Part shown: one piece after another, positions 35,642 to 43,710 of the stretch
How the letters are laid out: every line of letters starts with the position of its first letter
Position numbering within the stretch: position 1 is the stretch's first letter
Source of the DNA: an uncultured Maribacter sp.
GTDB taxonomy: Bacteria > Bacteroidota > Bacteroidia > Flavobacteriales > Flavobacteriaceae
Direction: 5' to 3'
Assembly (NCBI GenBank): GCA_947493885.1
Contig: CANLTE010000009.1
Coordinates: 29,945 to 93,944 of the forward strand
DNA length: 64,000 nucleotides
Notes under the pieces: model-generated
Seen by the model: only the letters and a program-made list of their open reading frames with translations
The model's database searches: none
Told to the model about the DNA's origin: nothing
Program-made: the position numbers and the translations under genes

Positions 35642-37039
35642 TTAGATGGATTTTGCTATTTCTAGAGCCTTAGTTAAGGCGCCTAATTTGTTATACGTTT
35701 CTTGCAATTCGTCTTCGGGTTTAGAAGCGGCTACTAAACCAGCACCTGCTTGGTAATGTAGTTGATGGTTTTTGCTTAAAAAAGTTCTAATCATAATGGC
35801 ATGATTAAAATTGCCTTCAAAATCCATAAAACCTATAGCGCCGCCATAATATCCTCGACTTGTTTTCTCATATTTTTCAATAAGCTGCATCGCCATGTGT
35901 TTAGGAGCACCACTTAATGTTCCCGCAGGGAAAGTGTCAGCAACTACTTTCATTGTTGGAATATCGTTCTTTTTTTGTCCTGTAACCTTTGAGACTAAAT
36001 GAATTACATGAGAGAAATATTGAACCTCTCTATAATTTTCTACAGTAACCATACTACCATTTCTGCTTAGGTCATTTCTGGCTAAGTCTACAAGCATTAC
36101 ATGTTCACTATTTTCTTTATCGTCTTTGGTGAGTTTTTTAGCAAGTATGGCATCTTGTTCGTCATTACCAGTTCTTTTAAATGTTCCTGCTATTGGGTGA
36201 ATTTCAGCTTTTCCATCCTTTACAATAAGCTGAGCTTCTGGGGAACTTCCGAATATTTTAAAATCACCGTAATCAAAATAAAATAAATATGGAGAGGGAT
36301 TTATGGAACGCAAAGCACGGTAAACATTAAATTCATCTCCTTTAAATTCTTGAGAGAAACGTCTAGAAAGCACCAATTGAAATACATCGCCACGCTGACA
36401 GTGTTTTTTAGCTAGCTCTACTTGTGCTCTGTACTCTTCATCCTTTAGATTAGAAGTAGCCTCACCTTGTGTTGAAAAATTGTACGAAGCAAAACCTCTG
36501 ATATTAAGTATTTGCTCAATTTCGGCAATATTATTTTTAGTATCGTAACAATGCGCAAAAATGTATGCCTGATTTTTAAAATGATCAATAGCTATTATAT
36601 TTTGATATACGGCATAATAGATATCTGGAATAGTTGCACTGTTTTCTTTTTTAGAAATACTAATGTCTTCATAATACCGTACCGCATCATAAGCCATGTA
36701 TCCAAACAGACCGTTATTAATAAATTTAAAGTCGTTTTTACTTCCTTTAAATTTTTGGCTAAAATCGTTTAAAATAGCAACTACATCAGTGGTACCTGTA
36801 ATGGAGGTTTCTTCTACAGTTCCATCAGGAAACTGTTGGGTAATTATTTCGTTTTCAACTTTTATTGACGCAATAGGATTACAACATATATATGAAAAGC
36901 TGTTATCATTGGCATGATAATCACTGCTTTCTAATAATATGCTGTTAGGAAAACGGTCTCTAATTTTTAAATATACACTAACAGGAGTAATAGTGTCTGC
37001 AAGTATTTTTTTAAAATGTGTCTCTAATTGGTACGTCAT
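35642..37039 (-). CDS. trpE: anthranilate synthase component I
   Basis: TrpE converts chorismate and ammonia to anthranilate. At 465 aa it has family length. The N-terminal LLESSD motif (about 35-40) is where tryptophan binds for feedback inhibition. Chorismate-site segments include FGSSPEAQLIV, HPIAGTFKRTGND, LVDLARNDLSRN, FPAGTLSGAPKHMAM and QAGAGLVAASKPEDE. It is the first structural gene of trpEGDCFBA and is preceded by an attenuator with a Trp-rich leader peptide. Enzyme inhibition and transcription attenuation together would give two levels of control. Confidence 0.97.
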   Translation of the reverse strand: MTYQLETHFKKILADTITPVSVYLKIRDRFPNSILLESSDYHANDNSFSYICCNPIASIKVENEIITQQFPDGTVEETSITGTTDVVAILNDFSQKFKGSKNDFKFINNGLFGYMAYDAVRYYEDISISKKENSATIPDIYYAVYQNIIAIDHFKNQAYIFAHCYDTKNNIAEIEQILNIRGFASYNFSTQGEATSNLKDEEYRAQVELAKKHCQRGDVFQLVLSRRFSQEFKGDEFNVYRALRSINPSPYLFYFDYGDFKIFGSSPEAQLIVKDGKAEIHPIAGTFKRTGNDEQDAILAKKLTKDDKENSEHVMLVDLARNDLSRNGSMVTVENYREVQYFSHVIHLVSKVTGQKKNDIPTMKVVADTFPAGTLSGAPKHMAMQLIEKYEKTSRGYYGGAIGFMDFEGNFNHAIMIRTFLSKNHQLHYQAGAGLVAASKPEDELQETYNKLGALTKALEIAKSI

Positions 37040-37060
37040 TAGATAAAATATTAAGTTTTT

Positions 37061-37095
37061 AAAAAAGTAAAGGCTTGTCGTGATGACAAGCCTTT
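37061..37095 (-). terminator. trp operon attenuator terminator
   Basis: On the reverse strand AAAGGCTTGTC (37095-37085) pairs perfectly over 11 bp with GACAAGCCTTT (37079-37069) around a 5-base loop, then ACTTTTTT. It lies between the trp leader peptide and trpE, so full operon transcription must pass it. I could not identify a convincing antiterminator by eye. Confidence 0.88.
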
Positions 37096-37123
37096 ATATA
37101 GTTTTACTACAATGATGCTATGC

Positions 37124-37180
37124 TCACGATGTTTTTCGTAAGTTGCTCCACCACCAAGTATTTGTTCTTTTGTTTCTCAT
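37124..37180 (-). CDS. trpL: trp operon leader peptide with three Trp codons in a row
   Basis: The reverse strand has an 18-codon frame reading MRNKRTNTWWWSNLRKTS and then TGA. Three TGG codons are consecutive (residues 9-11), and tryptophan is otherwise rare in such a short frame. The ATG lies 7 bp after a perfect TATATTTG box, so the leader mRNA has almost no 5' UTR. A terminator follows 28 bp after the stop, and trpE comes next. The order leader peptide, terminator, trpE matches ribosome-mediated attenuation as in enteric trpL, where stalling at Trp codons prevents termination. Expression is inferred from this layout. Confidence 0.88.
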   Translation of the reverse strand: MRNKRTNTWWWSNLRKTS

Positions 37181-37187
37181 TGAGGTT

Positions 37188-37195
37188 CAAATATA
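37188..37195 (-). promoter_or_regulatory. trp operon promoter -7 box
   Basis: The reverse strand reads TATATTTG, a perfect TAnnTTTG match, with TTGG 19 bp upstream as a partial -33 box. It places the transcript start within a few bases of the leader-peptide ATG at 37180. Confidence 0.7.
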
Positions 37196-37238
37196 GAAAT
37201 GATTTTTAAAATAGCCAATAGGCAGTGCTAAAAATAAT

Positions 37239-37274
37239 AAAACCTCATTACTTTGTTATAAGTAATGAGGTTTT
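37239..37274 (-). terminator. Intrinsic terminator after yceI
   Basis: AAAACCTCATTACTT (37239-37253) and AAGTAATGAGGTTTT (37260-37274) form a perfect 15-bp stem with a 6-base loop. On the reverse strand the hairpin is followed by ATTATTTTT, so it ends the marR-nitroreductase-yceI transcript just before the trp promoter. Confidence 0.88.
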
Positions 37275-37295
37275 AAAACTATCTTAGGGACTAGT

Positions 37296-37871
37296 TTAGA
37301 AAACTAAATCTACAACTAAATCAAACTCATCATAAATAGTTTTGTCTCCAAGATTTTCGAAAAAGGAACCAGAGCCATATTTCACGTCATACTTGGTTCT
37401 ATCAATTTTGATTGTAGCGGTAGCTTTATTTCCGTATACCGAAACAACAAAAGTTACAGGTTTGGTGATTCCCTTTATAGTAAGATTTCCTGTTACCGTG
37501 TAAGAATTTTTATTGAAAGATTTTGAACTTGTAAAAACCAGTTTAGAAGTGGCATGTTTTTCTACCCCAAAAAAATCGTCTGACTTTAAGTGTCCATCTA
37601 ACTTTCCTTTGTATTCTCCTTCTAAATCAGTAGAATTTATAGTTGTCATATCCACAACAAATTCTCCTCCTGTTAATTTATCTCCATCAAACACTAAAGA
37701 ACCAGATTTTAAATCAATTGTTCCTGTGTGAGAACCAGTAACTTTGTAACCTTTCCAGGTAACTTTACTCTCGCTGGTTTTTACTTCTTTTTTATCTCCG
37801 TCTATTGGAGCAGCTGTAACACCAAGGCTACATATAACTGCTAGTGCTAAACTTAAAATACTCTTTTTCAT
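37296..37871 (-). CDS. YceI family periplasmic protein
   Basis: This 191-aa protein has a signal peptide (MKKSILSLALAVICSLGVTAAP). The mature lipocalin-like barrel shows SKVTWKGYKVTGSHTGTIDLKSG, GGEFVVDMTTINSTD, KLDGHLKSDDFFGVEKHATSKLVF and NLTIKGITKPVTF. YceI proteins bind isoprenoid or amide lipids, though most physiological roles are unknown. It follows the nitroreductase by 39 bp on the same strand and precedes a strong terminator, so it ends the MarR-controlled operon. Confidence 0.92.
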   Translation of the reverse strand: MKKSILSLALAVICSLGVTAAPIDGDKKEVKTSESKVTWKGYKVTGSHTGTIDLKSGSLVFDGDKLTGGEFVVDMTTINSTDLEGEYKGKLDGHLKSDDFFGVEKHATSKLVFTSSKSFNKNSYTVTGNLTIKGITKPVTFVVSVYGNKATATIKIDRTKYDVKYGSGSFFENLGDKTIYDEFDLVVDLVF

Positions 37872-37910
37872 GGTTTTAATTTATTTAATTATTAATAGTG
37901 TTTATCCTAA

Positions 37911-38543
37911 TTATAATTGTGTGAACAATTTATCTTTTGATTTGCGCACTTTTTTATAATGTTGCGTTTCATCATCATCTGACCTGAATCCTATAGTTGC
38001 AACTACTGATGCATTTAGGTTTTTTGCCGAAAGCCCAAGAATTTCGTTATACTTTTCTGCTTCAAAACCTTCCATTGGGCAAGCATCAACTTTAATGGAA
38101 GCTGCTGCAGAAAGTAAATTGCCTAAAGCTAAGTATGTTTGCTTGGACGTCCAAATATTTTTGATATCATCAGATAACGGCATTAGTGAAGTCTTCATAA
38201 AATCACCATAATCCTTAAGAGTGCTTTCAGGCAATTCTCTTGTTTCCGCAGCATTCATAATATAATCATCGACAAGACTATCATTAAATGTAGTTTGATT
38301 GGCAAATACGATTAGATGAGAAGCATCTGTTATTTGAGATTGTCCCCAGGATGCTGCTTTTAACTTTTCTCTAATTTCGTTATTGCTTACTATAAAAATG
38401 TGGTAAGGCTGCAGTCCGTACGAAGAAGCACTAAGTTTAAGCGCGTCAAGAATAAAACTTAATTGTTCTTCAGATAGTTTTTTTGAAGAATCAAACTTTT
38501 TGGTGGCATAACGCCATTGTAAACTTTCAATATAATCACTCAT
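37911..38543 (-). CDS. nitroreductase family NAD(P)H-dependent oxidoreductase
   Basis: This is a 210-aa flavoprotein of the nitroreductase fold. The FMN phosphate-binding start is WRYATKKFD (about 10-18), with LKLSASSYGLQPYHIFIVSN near 35-54, ASIKVDACPMEGFE near 147-160 and VVATIGFR near 181-188. It could reduce nitro compounds or quinones with NAD(P)H. It begins 4 bp after the marR-family stop and is followed by yceI, so it is probably under the MarR-family repressor. Confidence 0.9.
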   Translation of the reverse strand: MSDYIESLQWRYATKKFDSSKKLSEEQLSFILDALKLSASSYGLQPYHIFIVSNNEIREKLKAASWGQSQITDASHLIVFANQTTFNDSLVDDYIMNAAETRELPESTLKDYGDFMKTSLMPLSDDIKNIWTSKQTYLALGNLLSAAASIKVDACPMEGFEAEKYNEILGLSAKNLNASVVATIGFRSDDDETQHYKKVRKSKDKLFTQL

Positions 38544-38547
38544 TTTG

Positions 38548-38994
38548 TTAGAATTTATCTAGTAAAAGGTTTAAGGTTTCTAATTCTTTTTTTGAAAAAT
38601 TTTCAACTAATTTTTTTTCGGCTTTTGCAACGGCAACATCAATTTTTATCAATGCATTTTTTCCAGTATTGGTAATTTGTATTTCTATTTTTCTTCTGTT
38701 TGTTTCACAAGTTTCACGTTTAGCGTAGCCTTTAGTGATTAATTTGTCTACTAACCTTGTTGTATTACTCATTTTAGTAACCATTCTTTCATTAATCGTA
38801 CCAAGATTTGCGGGTTTACCGTTTTGTCCTCTTAAAATTCGAAGCACATTAAACTGTTGTACGGAAACATCATAAGGCTTTAACGCTAGTGAAACCATTT
38901 CGTTTAACTTATGACTTACTAGAACAATATGAACTATTGTTCTTTTGTCAAGAGGAATTTTTTTGTCGGTTTTTAAAATACTTTCTACATTCAT
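38548..38994 (-). CDS. MarR family transcriptional regulator
   Basis: This is a 148-aa winged-helix dimer. The DNA-binding part is VSVQQFNVLRILRGQNGKPANLGTINERMVTKMSNTTRLVDKLITKGYAKRETCETNRRKIEIQIT in outline, with dimer helices at both ends. Two cysteines are visible, one in RETCETNRR, so redox sensing is possible but unproven. A 20-bp perfect palindrome overlaps its own -7 box, the usual layout for MarR self-repression. It is the first gene of the operon with the nitroreductase and yceI. Confidence 0.92.
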   Translation of the reverse strand: MNVESILKTDKKIPLDKRTIVHIVLVSHKLNEMVSLALKPYDVSVQQFNVLRILRGQNGKPANLGTINERMVTKMSNTTRLVDKLITKGYAKRETCETNRRKIEIQITNTGKNALIKIDVAVAKAEKKLVENFSKKELETLNLLLDKF

Positions 38995-39003
38995 GTATGT
39001 ACA

Positions 39004-39024
39004 ACATTTGTATATACAAATGTA
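39004..39024 (-). promoter_or_regulatory. MarR operator palindrome over the marR -7 box
   Basis: ACATTTGTAT (39004-39013) and ATACAAATGT (39014-39023) make a perfect 20-bp palindrome. The reverse-strand TACATTTG (39024-39017) inside it is an exact TAnnTTTG box, 22 bp before the marR ATG. A dimer bound here would block the promoter. Confidence 0.75.
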
Positions 39025-39104
39025 TATATGTTTTTTGATATTATTTGGAAACCGATATTAATTTTATGTTAAAACATTATTCATGTTTTTTTAACCAAAT
39101 ATCT

Positions 39105-39112
39105 TACTTTTG
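39105..39112 (+). promoter_or_regulatory. Candidate -7 box for the rhodanese gene
   Basis: TACTTTTG is an exact TAnnTTTG match ending 20 bp before the ATG at 39133. The -33 region is T-rich but lacks a clear TTTG. Confidence 0.5.
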
Positions 39113-39132
39113 GGGTACTAAAGATTATTAAA

Positions 39133-39444
39133 ATGGCAGATTTATCACAAGAAGAATGGGAAGAGCAATTAGCAAATGACGATAATGCATTTGTTTTAGA
39201 TGTTAGAACGGAGGAAGAAGTGGAGGAAGGATATATTCCTAATGCAACTAATATTGATATATATTTAGGAGAAGAATTTGTTGAAGAATTAGAAAAATTA
39301 GATAAGTCAAAAAACTACTATGTGTACTGTAGGTCTGGGAACCGAAGCAGGCAAGCTTGTGCAATTTTGAATAGTTTAGGTTTTAACAATGCTTATAATT
39401 TAGAAGGAGGTTTTATGAATTGGGAGGGTGATGTAGCTGAGTAA
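39133..39444 (+). CDS. Rhodanese-like domain protein
   Basis: This 103-aa protein is a single rhodanese domain. The catalytic loop is YCRSGNRSRQA with the Cys at about residue 67, and VLDVRTEEEVEEGYIPNATNIDI and LEGGFMNWEGD mark the ends of the domain. It could act as a sulfurtransferase or carry persulfide. It has no signal peptide, so it is cytoplasmic. It stands alone 45 bp before the DUF2851 gene. Confidence 0.92.
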   Translation: MADLSQEEWEEQLANDDNAFVLDVRTEEEVEEGYIPNATNIDIYLGEEFVEELEKLDKSKNYYVYCRSGNRSRQACAILNSLGFNNAYNLEGGFMNWEGDVAE

Positions 39445-39488
39445 TTTGCTAAACTGTCTATTATAAATAGACTTTTCACTTGTATATT

Positions 39489-40778
39489 ATGCGTGAAGAT
39501 TTACTGCACTTTGTATGGAAGTACAAAAAAATTCAGCAAAAAAAATTAATAACTACTCAAGGGAGTACTATTGATGTTGTTGCGGTTGGAACGCATAATA
39601 AACTTGCTGGTCCTGATTTTTTTAACGCTCAAGTCAGAATAAATAATCAATTGTGGGCGGGAAATGTTGAAATTCACGTAAAATCGTCTGATTGGTATGC
39701 CCATGGTCATGAAACCGATGAAAATTATAACAATGTAATTCTTCACGTAGTTTGGGAAGATGATGTGGAAATATTTAGAAAGGATAATTCTCAAATCCCT
39801 ACACTCGCGTTAAGCGCTTACATCTCACATGCTTTGTTAAGTGATTATAAAAATCTCTTTGCCAACCAAGGAATTAAATTTGTTCATTGCGATGCTCAAA
39901 TAAAAGATGTTGATAGCTTTTTAATTGATAATTGGATAGAGCGCTTATACTTTGAACGCCTTGAAAGAAAATCGGTTTTAATAAATAATTTGTTGTTGGA
40001 CTCAAAAAATAACTGGGAACAAACACTATTTGTTTTACTGTTAAAGAACTTTGGGTTGAAAATAAACGGAGCATCTTTTTTAAGTTTAGGAAAATCGCTT
40101 GATTTTGCTGTTGTTCGTAAGGTTTGGAATAATGAATTTCAATTTGAAAGTCTATTGTATGGAATGCTAGGTTTGTTGGAAAAGGAAGAAGTAACAGATT
40201 CTTATTTTAGAGCACTTAAAAAAGAATTTAGCTTTTTAAAAAGTAAGTTTGAATTAGAATCGGAGCCCATAGAAAAACCTCATTTTTTTAAATTAAGACC
40301 TTCAAATTTCCCAACAATTAGGTTATCACAGTTGTCACAAGTTTATACTAAAAATCAAAACCTATTTAGCGCTATAATTAAGGCAAAAACCTTAGATGAG
40401 TTATATGGTGTTTTTGATGTAGCGGCGAGCCAGTATTGGAACACACATTATAATTTTGGAAAAACTTCTAAACAGAGAATAAAAAAATTGACCAAAAAGT
40501 TTATTGACTTATTAGTGATAAATACCATACTGCCGTTAAAGTTTTCCTATGCTAAATATTTAGGAAAGGAAATTAATGAAGAGTTAATAACAATTGTGTT
40601 GGGGTTAAAAAAGGAAGAAAATACTATTGTTTCCAATTTTGGTGTTTTAGGAGTTTTAGCTAAAAACGCTATGGAAAGTCAAGGGGTAATAGAATTACAT
40701 AATGAGTATTGTTCAAAAAATAAATGCCTTGAATGTAGCATTGGAACACGTTTATTGAGTCAAAATAATTACCTTTAA
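39489..40778 (+). CDS. DUF2851 family protein
   Basis: This is a 429-aa protein. The start MREDLLHFVWKYKKIQQKKL followed by VGTHNKLAGPDFFNAQVRI, WAGNVEIHVKSSDWYAHGHETD and NVILHVVWEDD is the DUF2851 pattern, a nuclease-like arrangement of unknown function in Bacteroidetes. The end CSKNKCLECSIGTRLL holds a Cys cluster. I use ATG 39489 rather than the in-frame TTG at 39480. It is 3 bp before the PspC gene, so the two are coupled. Confidence 0.85.
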   Translation: MREDLLHFVWKYKKIQQKKLITTQGSTIDVVAVGTHNKLAGPDFFNAQVRINNQLWAGNVEIHVKSSDWYAHGHETDENYNNVILHVVWEDDVEIFRKDNSQIPTLALSAYISHALLSDYKNLFANQGIKFVHCDAQIKDVDSFLIDNWIERLYFERLERKSVLINNLLLDSKNNWEQTLFVLLLKNFGLKINGASFLSLGKSLDFAVVRKVWNNEFQFESLLYGMLGLLEKEEVTDSYFRALKKEFSFLKSKFELESEPIEKPHFFKLRPSNFPTIRLSQLSQVYTKNQNLFSAIIKAKTLDELYGVFDVAASQYWNTHYNFGKTSKQRIKKLTKKFIDLLVINTILPLKFSYAKYLGKEINEELITIVLGLKKEENTIVSNFGVLGVLAKNAMESQGVIELHNEYCSKNKCLECSIGTRLLSQNNYL

Positions 40779-40781
40779 TTA

Positions 40782-41009
40782 ATGAAGTTTTTTTATAAAA
40801 TAGTGTACTATTTTCAAAAAAGGGGGTTCGAGGTTTGTGGTCGTATTGCAGAACGTTTAGGAATACGAGCACGAGTTGTTAGAACCTCATTTATTTATGT
40901 AACCTTTGTAACCTTGGGGTTTGGTTTTGCCTTGTATTTGTTTTTAGCATTTTGGCTTAGAATTAAAGATTTAATTTATACCAAACGAACTTCAGTTTTT
41001 GATTTATAG
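40782..41009 (+). CDS. PspC domain small membrane protein
   Basis: This 75-aa protein has a PspC-like region: CGRIAERLGIRARVVRTSFIYVTFVTLGFGFALYLFLAFWLRIKD, in which the last two thirds are a membrane segment. In enteric bacteria PspC senses envelope stress, but single short PspC proteins in Bacteroidetes are uncharacterised. It sits 3 bp after the DUF2851 gene and 3 bp before the K+ channel gene, so all three probably share a transcript. Confidence 0.88.
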   Translation: MKFFYKIVYYFQKRGFEVCGRIAERLGIRARVVRTSFIYVTFVTLGFGFALYLFLAFWLRIKDLIYTKRTSVFDL

Positions 41010-41012
41010 AAT

Positions 41013-42020
41013 ATGGGAAAATTGTTTCGTTCAAAACTGTACTTGGCCATTTTTTTAATGACAGCTGTACTCATTGTTGGGGTATTTGGTTACAGGTTTA
41101 TTTCTGATTTTGGATGGTTAGATGCCTTGTATATGACGATCATTACAGTAACAACTGTAGGGTTTTCGGAGGTAAAAACACTAGAACCTGAGGGCAAAAT
41201 ATTCACTTTGATGTTAATTGTGTCAAGTGTTTTTATTGTAGGTTTTGCTATTTCTGTAATCACAGAATATATATTAGGTAGAAACTCCATGCAACTATTA
41301 AAAAAGAAAAAAGTGAAACAAAAAATTGATAAACTATCTGGGCACGTAGTAATTTGTGGATATGGCCGTAATGGATCCCAAGCTGTAGAAAGGTTAAAGG
41401 CATATAATCAGCCCTTTGTTGTAATAGAGAAGGATAAGGAAGTTATTGAAAAATATGAAGACGAAGTGCTTTTTGTGGAAGGTGATGCAAGTGAAGACGA
41501 GACTTTAATTGATGCTGGTATTGCTTGCGCTAAATATTTAATAACGGCATTGCCCAGTGATTCTGCAAACTTGTTTATAGTGCTGTCTGCTAGACAGTTA
41601 AATAAAAACCTGTATATAATAAGTAGAGCTTCTTTAATTCCATCTCAGAAAAAGTTAAAGCTTGCTGGTGCTAATACCGTGATTATGCCGGACAAAATTG
41701 GAGGTGATCACATGGCTTCTTTAGTGGTGATGCCAGACCTTATAACATTTATGGATAAATTATCTACCGAAGGGGAGAACACAACTAATTTAGAAGAAGT
41801 GCCTATTGAAAATTTTGTTTCTGGTCAAAATTGTAAATCGCTTAGAGATTTGGATTTACGAAGAAAAACAGGTTGTACAATCATAGGCTATGTTAACCCT
41901 AATGGTAAATATATTATTAATCCTGATGCTGAATTACAGCTTGAGGCAGAAGGAAAAGTTATTGTACTTGGACGGCCCGAGCAAATTAAGAAATTGAATG
42001 AGATGTATCATTTAGATTAA
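41013..42020 (+). CDS. potassium channel protein with TrkA-N (RCK) domain
   Basis: This 335-aa protein has two membrane helices (about 10-30 and 62-88) flanking a pore loop with filter VTTVGFSE (T48 to F51), then an RCK domain with a Rossmann NAD site (HVVICGYGRNGSQ, about 110-122) and a C-terminal TrkA-C-like part (CTIIGYVNPNGKYIINPDAEL). The filter reads TVGF where most channels have TVGYG, a variant seen in some bacterial channels. It should conduct K+ across the inner membrane under nucleotide or ligand control. Confidence 0.9.
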   Translation: MGKLFRSKLYLAIFLMTAVLIVGVFGYRFISDFGWLDALYMTIITVTTVGFSEVKTLEPEGKIFTLMLIVSSVFIVGFAISVITEYILGRNSMQLLKKKKVKQKIDKLSGHVVICGYGRNGSQAVERLKAYNQPFVVIEKDKEVIEKYEDEVLFVEGDASEDETLIDAGIACAKYLITALPSDSANLFIVLSARQLNKNLYIISRASLIPSQKKLKLAGANTVIMPDKIGGDHMASLVVMPDLITFMDKLSTEGENTTNLEEVPIENFVSGQNCKSLRDLDLRRKTGCTIIGYVNPNGKYIINPDAELQLEAEGKVIVLGRPEQIKKLNEMYHLD

Positions 42021-42107
42021 ATTTCTTTTAAGCTATTATTTGATTTGGTACTTTATTTTTAGGATATTGCGTTTTTCCTGACTAATTATAAAAACAAAAT
42101 TATTATT

Positions 42108-43700
42108 ATGAAGTACAAACTTCTTGCATTATTCGCATTATTTTCTCCTTTGTTTACAGTTGCACAAGATGTTGGTTTGGATCAAAAAATTGACCAAGCT
42201 TTTAAGCCAGTTTCTGATTTTTTCTCTGCTGTAGTTTTCTTTGAAGTGTTTGGGGTTCCCTTCGTATTATTGCTTTTAGTATTAAGTGCTTTATTTTTTA
42301 CGATATATTTTGGTTTCCCTAATGTTAGATATTTTGGAAAAGCCATAAATACCGTTCGTGGTAAGTATGATGAAATAGATCATCATGGTGTTGAAAAATC
42401 TGAAGTAAATGTGGTTGATGGAGATATCGTAGATACCATTGGGGACGAAAGTAAAGAAGGAGAGGTAAGTCATTTTCAGGCGTTAGCTACGGCTGTTTCT
42501 GGTACAGTTGGTAATGGTAATATAGCGGGTGTAGCTTTGGCAATAGCCCTGGGCGGACCTGGTGCCACTTTCTGGATGATTATTTGCGGCCTTTTGGGGA
42601 TGTCCACCAAATTTGTGGAATGTACTCTAGGCGTACAATATAGAGATGTTGGTCCTGACGGAACTGTTTATGGTGGGCCAATGTATTATATAAGTAAGGG
42701 GTTAAAAGAAAGAGGTTTTACTACGGTAGGTAAAGTAGCTGCGGTATTGTTTGCTATTTTCTGTATTGGAGGATCCTTTGGAGGAGGTAATGCAGCGCAA
42801 TCTAATCAAGCAACCATTGTGTTAAAAGAACTTATGGGTTACGAAAGCACAAGTGCAGGGGCAATTATAGGAGTGGTGTTAGCAATTCTTGTTGGTGTAA
42901 TTATCATTGGAGGAATTAAAAGGATAGCCTCTGTAACAGAAAAGGTAGTTCCTTTTATGGCAGTAATGTATTTGCTGGCATGTTTGTATATTATTTTTAG
43001 CAATTTTTCATTGATTGATAATGCCTTTGGTTTAATTCTTTCAGAAGCGTTTAGTATGAAAGCTGGAATAGGTGGATTTTTTGGTGTATTACTCGTTGGT
43101 TTTAAAAGAGCAGCCTTTTCTAATGAGGCGGGAGCAGGTTCTGCTTCAATAGCACATTCGGCTGTAAAAACTAAGTATTCAGCTTCAGAAGGTTTGGTTG
43201 CATTATTAGAGCCTTTTATTGATACAGTTGTTATATGTACAATGACTGCACTAGTGATTATCATTTTTAATTTTGGCGGAGCCTTTGAATATGGTGGAGA
43301 TGGTTCTGGAGCAGTAATTATTGATGGTATTTCTTACGAAGGTGCTGGTATTACATCCAAGGCTTTTGCACAATATATACCATATTCTAATGTATTTTTA
43401 ACAATAGCGGTTGTATTGTTTGCTGTATCTACAATGATTTCATGGTCTTATTACGGTTTGCAATCTTGGAAGTTTTTGTTTGGAAGAGGTAAAACGGCGG
43501 ACCTTATATATAAATTGTTGTTCTTAACATTTATCGTAATTGGTGCGGCTGCAAGTATGAAATCTATTTGGGATTTCTCTGATGCTATGATATTTGCTAT
43601 GATTTTCCCAAACATGGTTGGTTTGTTTTTCTTGTATCCAGTTGTTAGAAAGCAATTAGATAGATATTTAGAAGCTATAAAGGTTGGTAAACAAGAATAA
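42108..43700 (+). CDS. alanine/glycine:cation symporter (AGCS family)
   Basis: This 530-aa transporter has about 10-11 membrane helices and a possible cleaved leader (MKYKLLALFALFSPLFTVAQ). Family signatures include FQALATAVSGTVGNGNIAGVALAIALGGPGATFWM, KFVECTLGVQYR, GPMYYISKGLK, KRAAFSNEAGAGSASIAHSA and WSYYGLQSWKFLFG. It should take up alanine or glycine with Na+. An inserted segment with DEIDHHGVEKSEVNVVDGDI (about 88-108) is typical of Bacteroidetes members. It is a single gene upstream of the HhH gene (10 bp). Confidence 0.93.
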   Translation: MKYKLLALFALFSPLFTVAQDVGLDQKIDQAFKPVSDFFSAVVFFEVFGVPFVLLLLVLSALFFTIYFGFPNVRYFGKAINTVRGKYDEIDHHGVEKSEVNVVDGDIVDTIGDESKEGEVSHFQALATAVSGTVGNGNIAGVALAIALGGPGATFWMIICGLLGMSTKFVECTLGVQYRDVGPDGTVYGGPMYYISKGLKERGFTTVGKVAAVLFAIFCIGGSFGGGNAAQSNQATIVLKELMGYESTSAGAIIGVVLAILVGVIIIGGIKRIASVTEKVVPFMAVMYLLACLYIIFSNFSLIDNAFGLILSEAFSMKAGIGGFFGVLLVGFKRAAFSNEAGAGSASIAHSAVKTKYSASEGLVALLEPFIDTVVICTMTALVIIIFNFGGAFEYGGDGSGAVIIDGISYEGAGITSKAFAQYIPYSNVFLTIAVVLFAVSTMISWSYYGLQSWKFLFGRGKTADLIYKLLFLTFIVIGAAASMKSIWDFSDAMIFAMIFPNMVGLFFLYPVVRKQLDRYLEAIKVGKQE

Positions 43701-43710
43701 TACGTAAATT

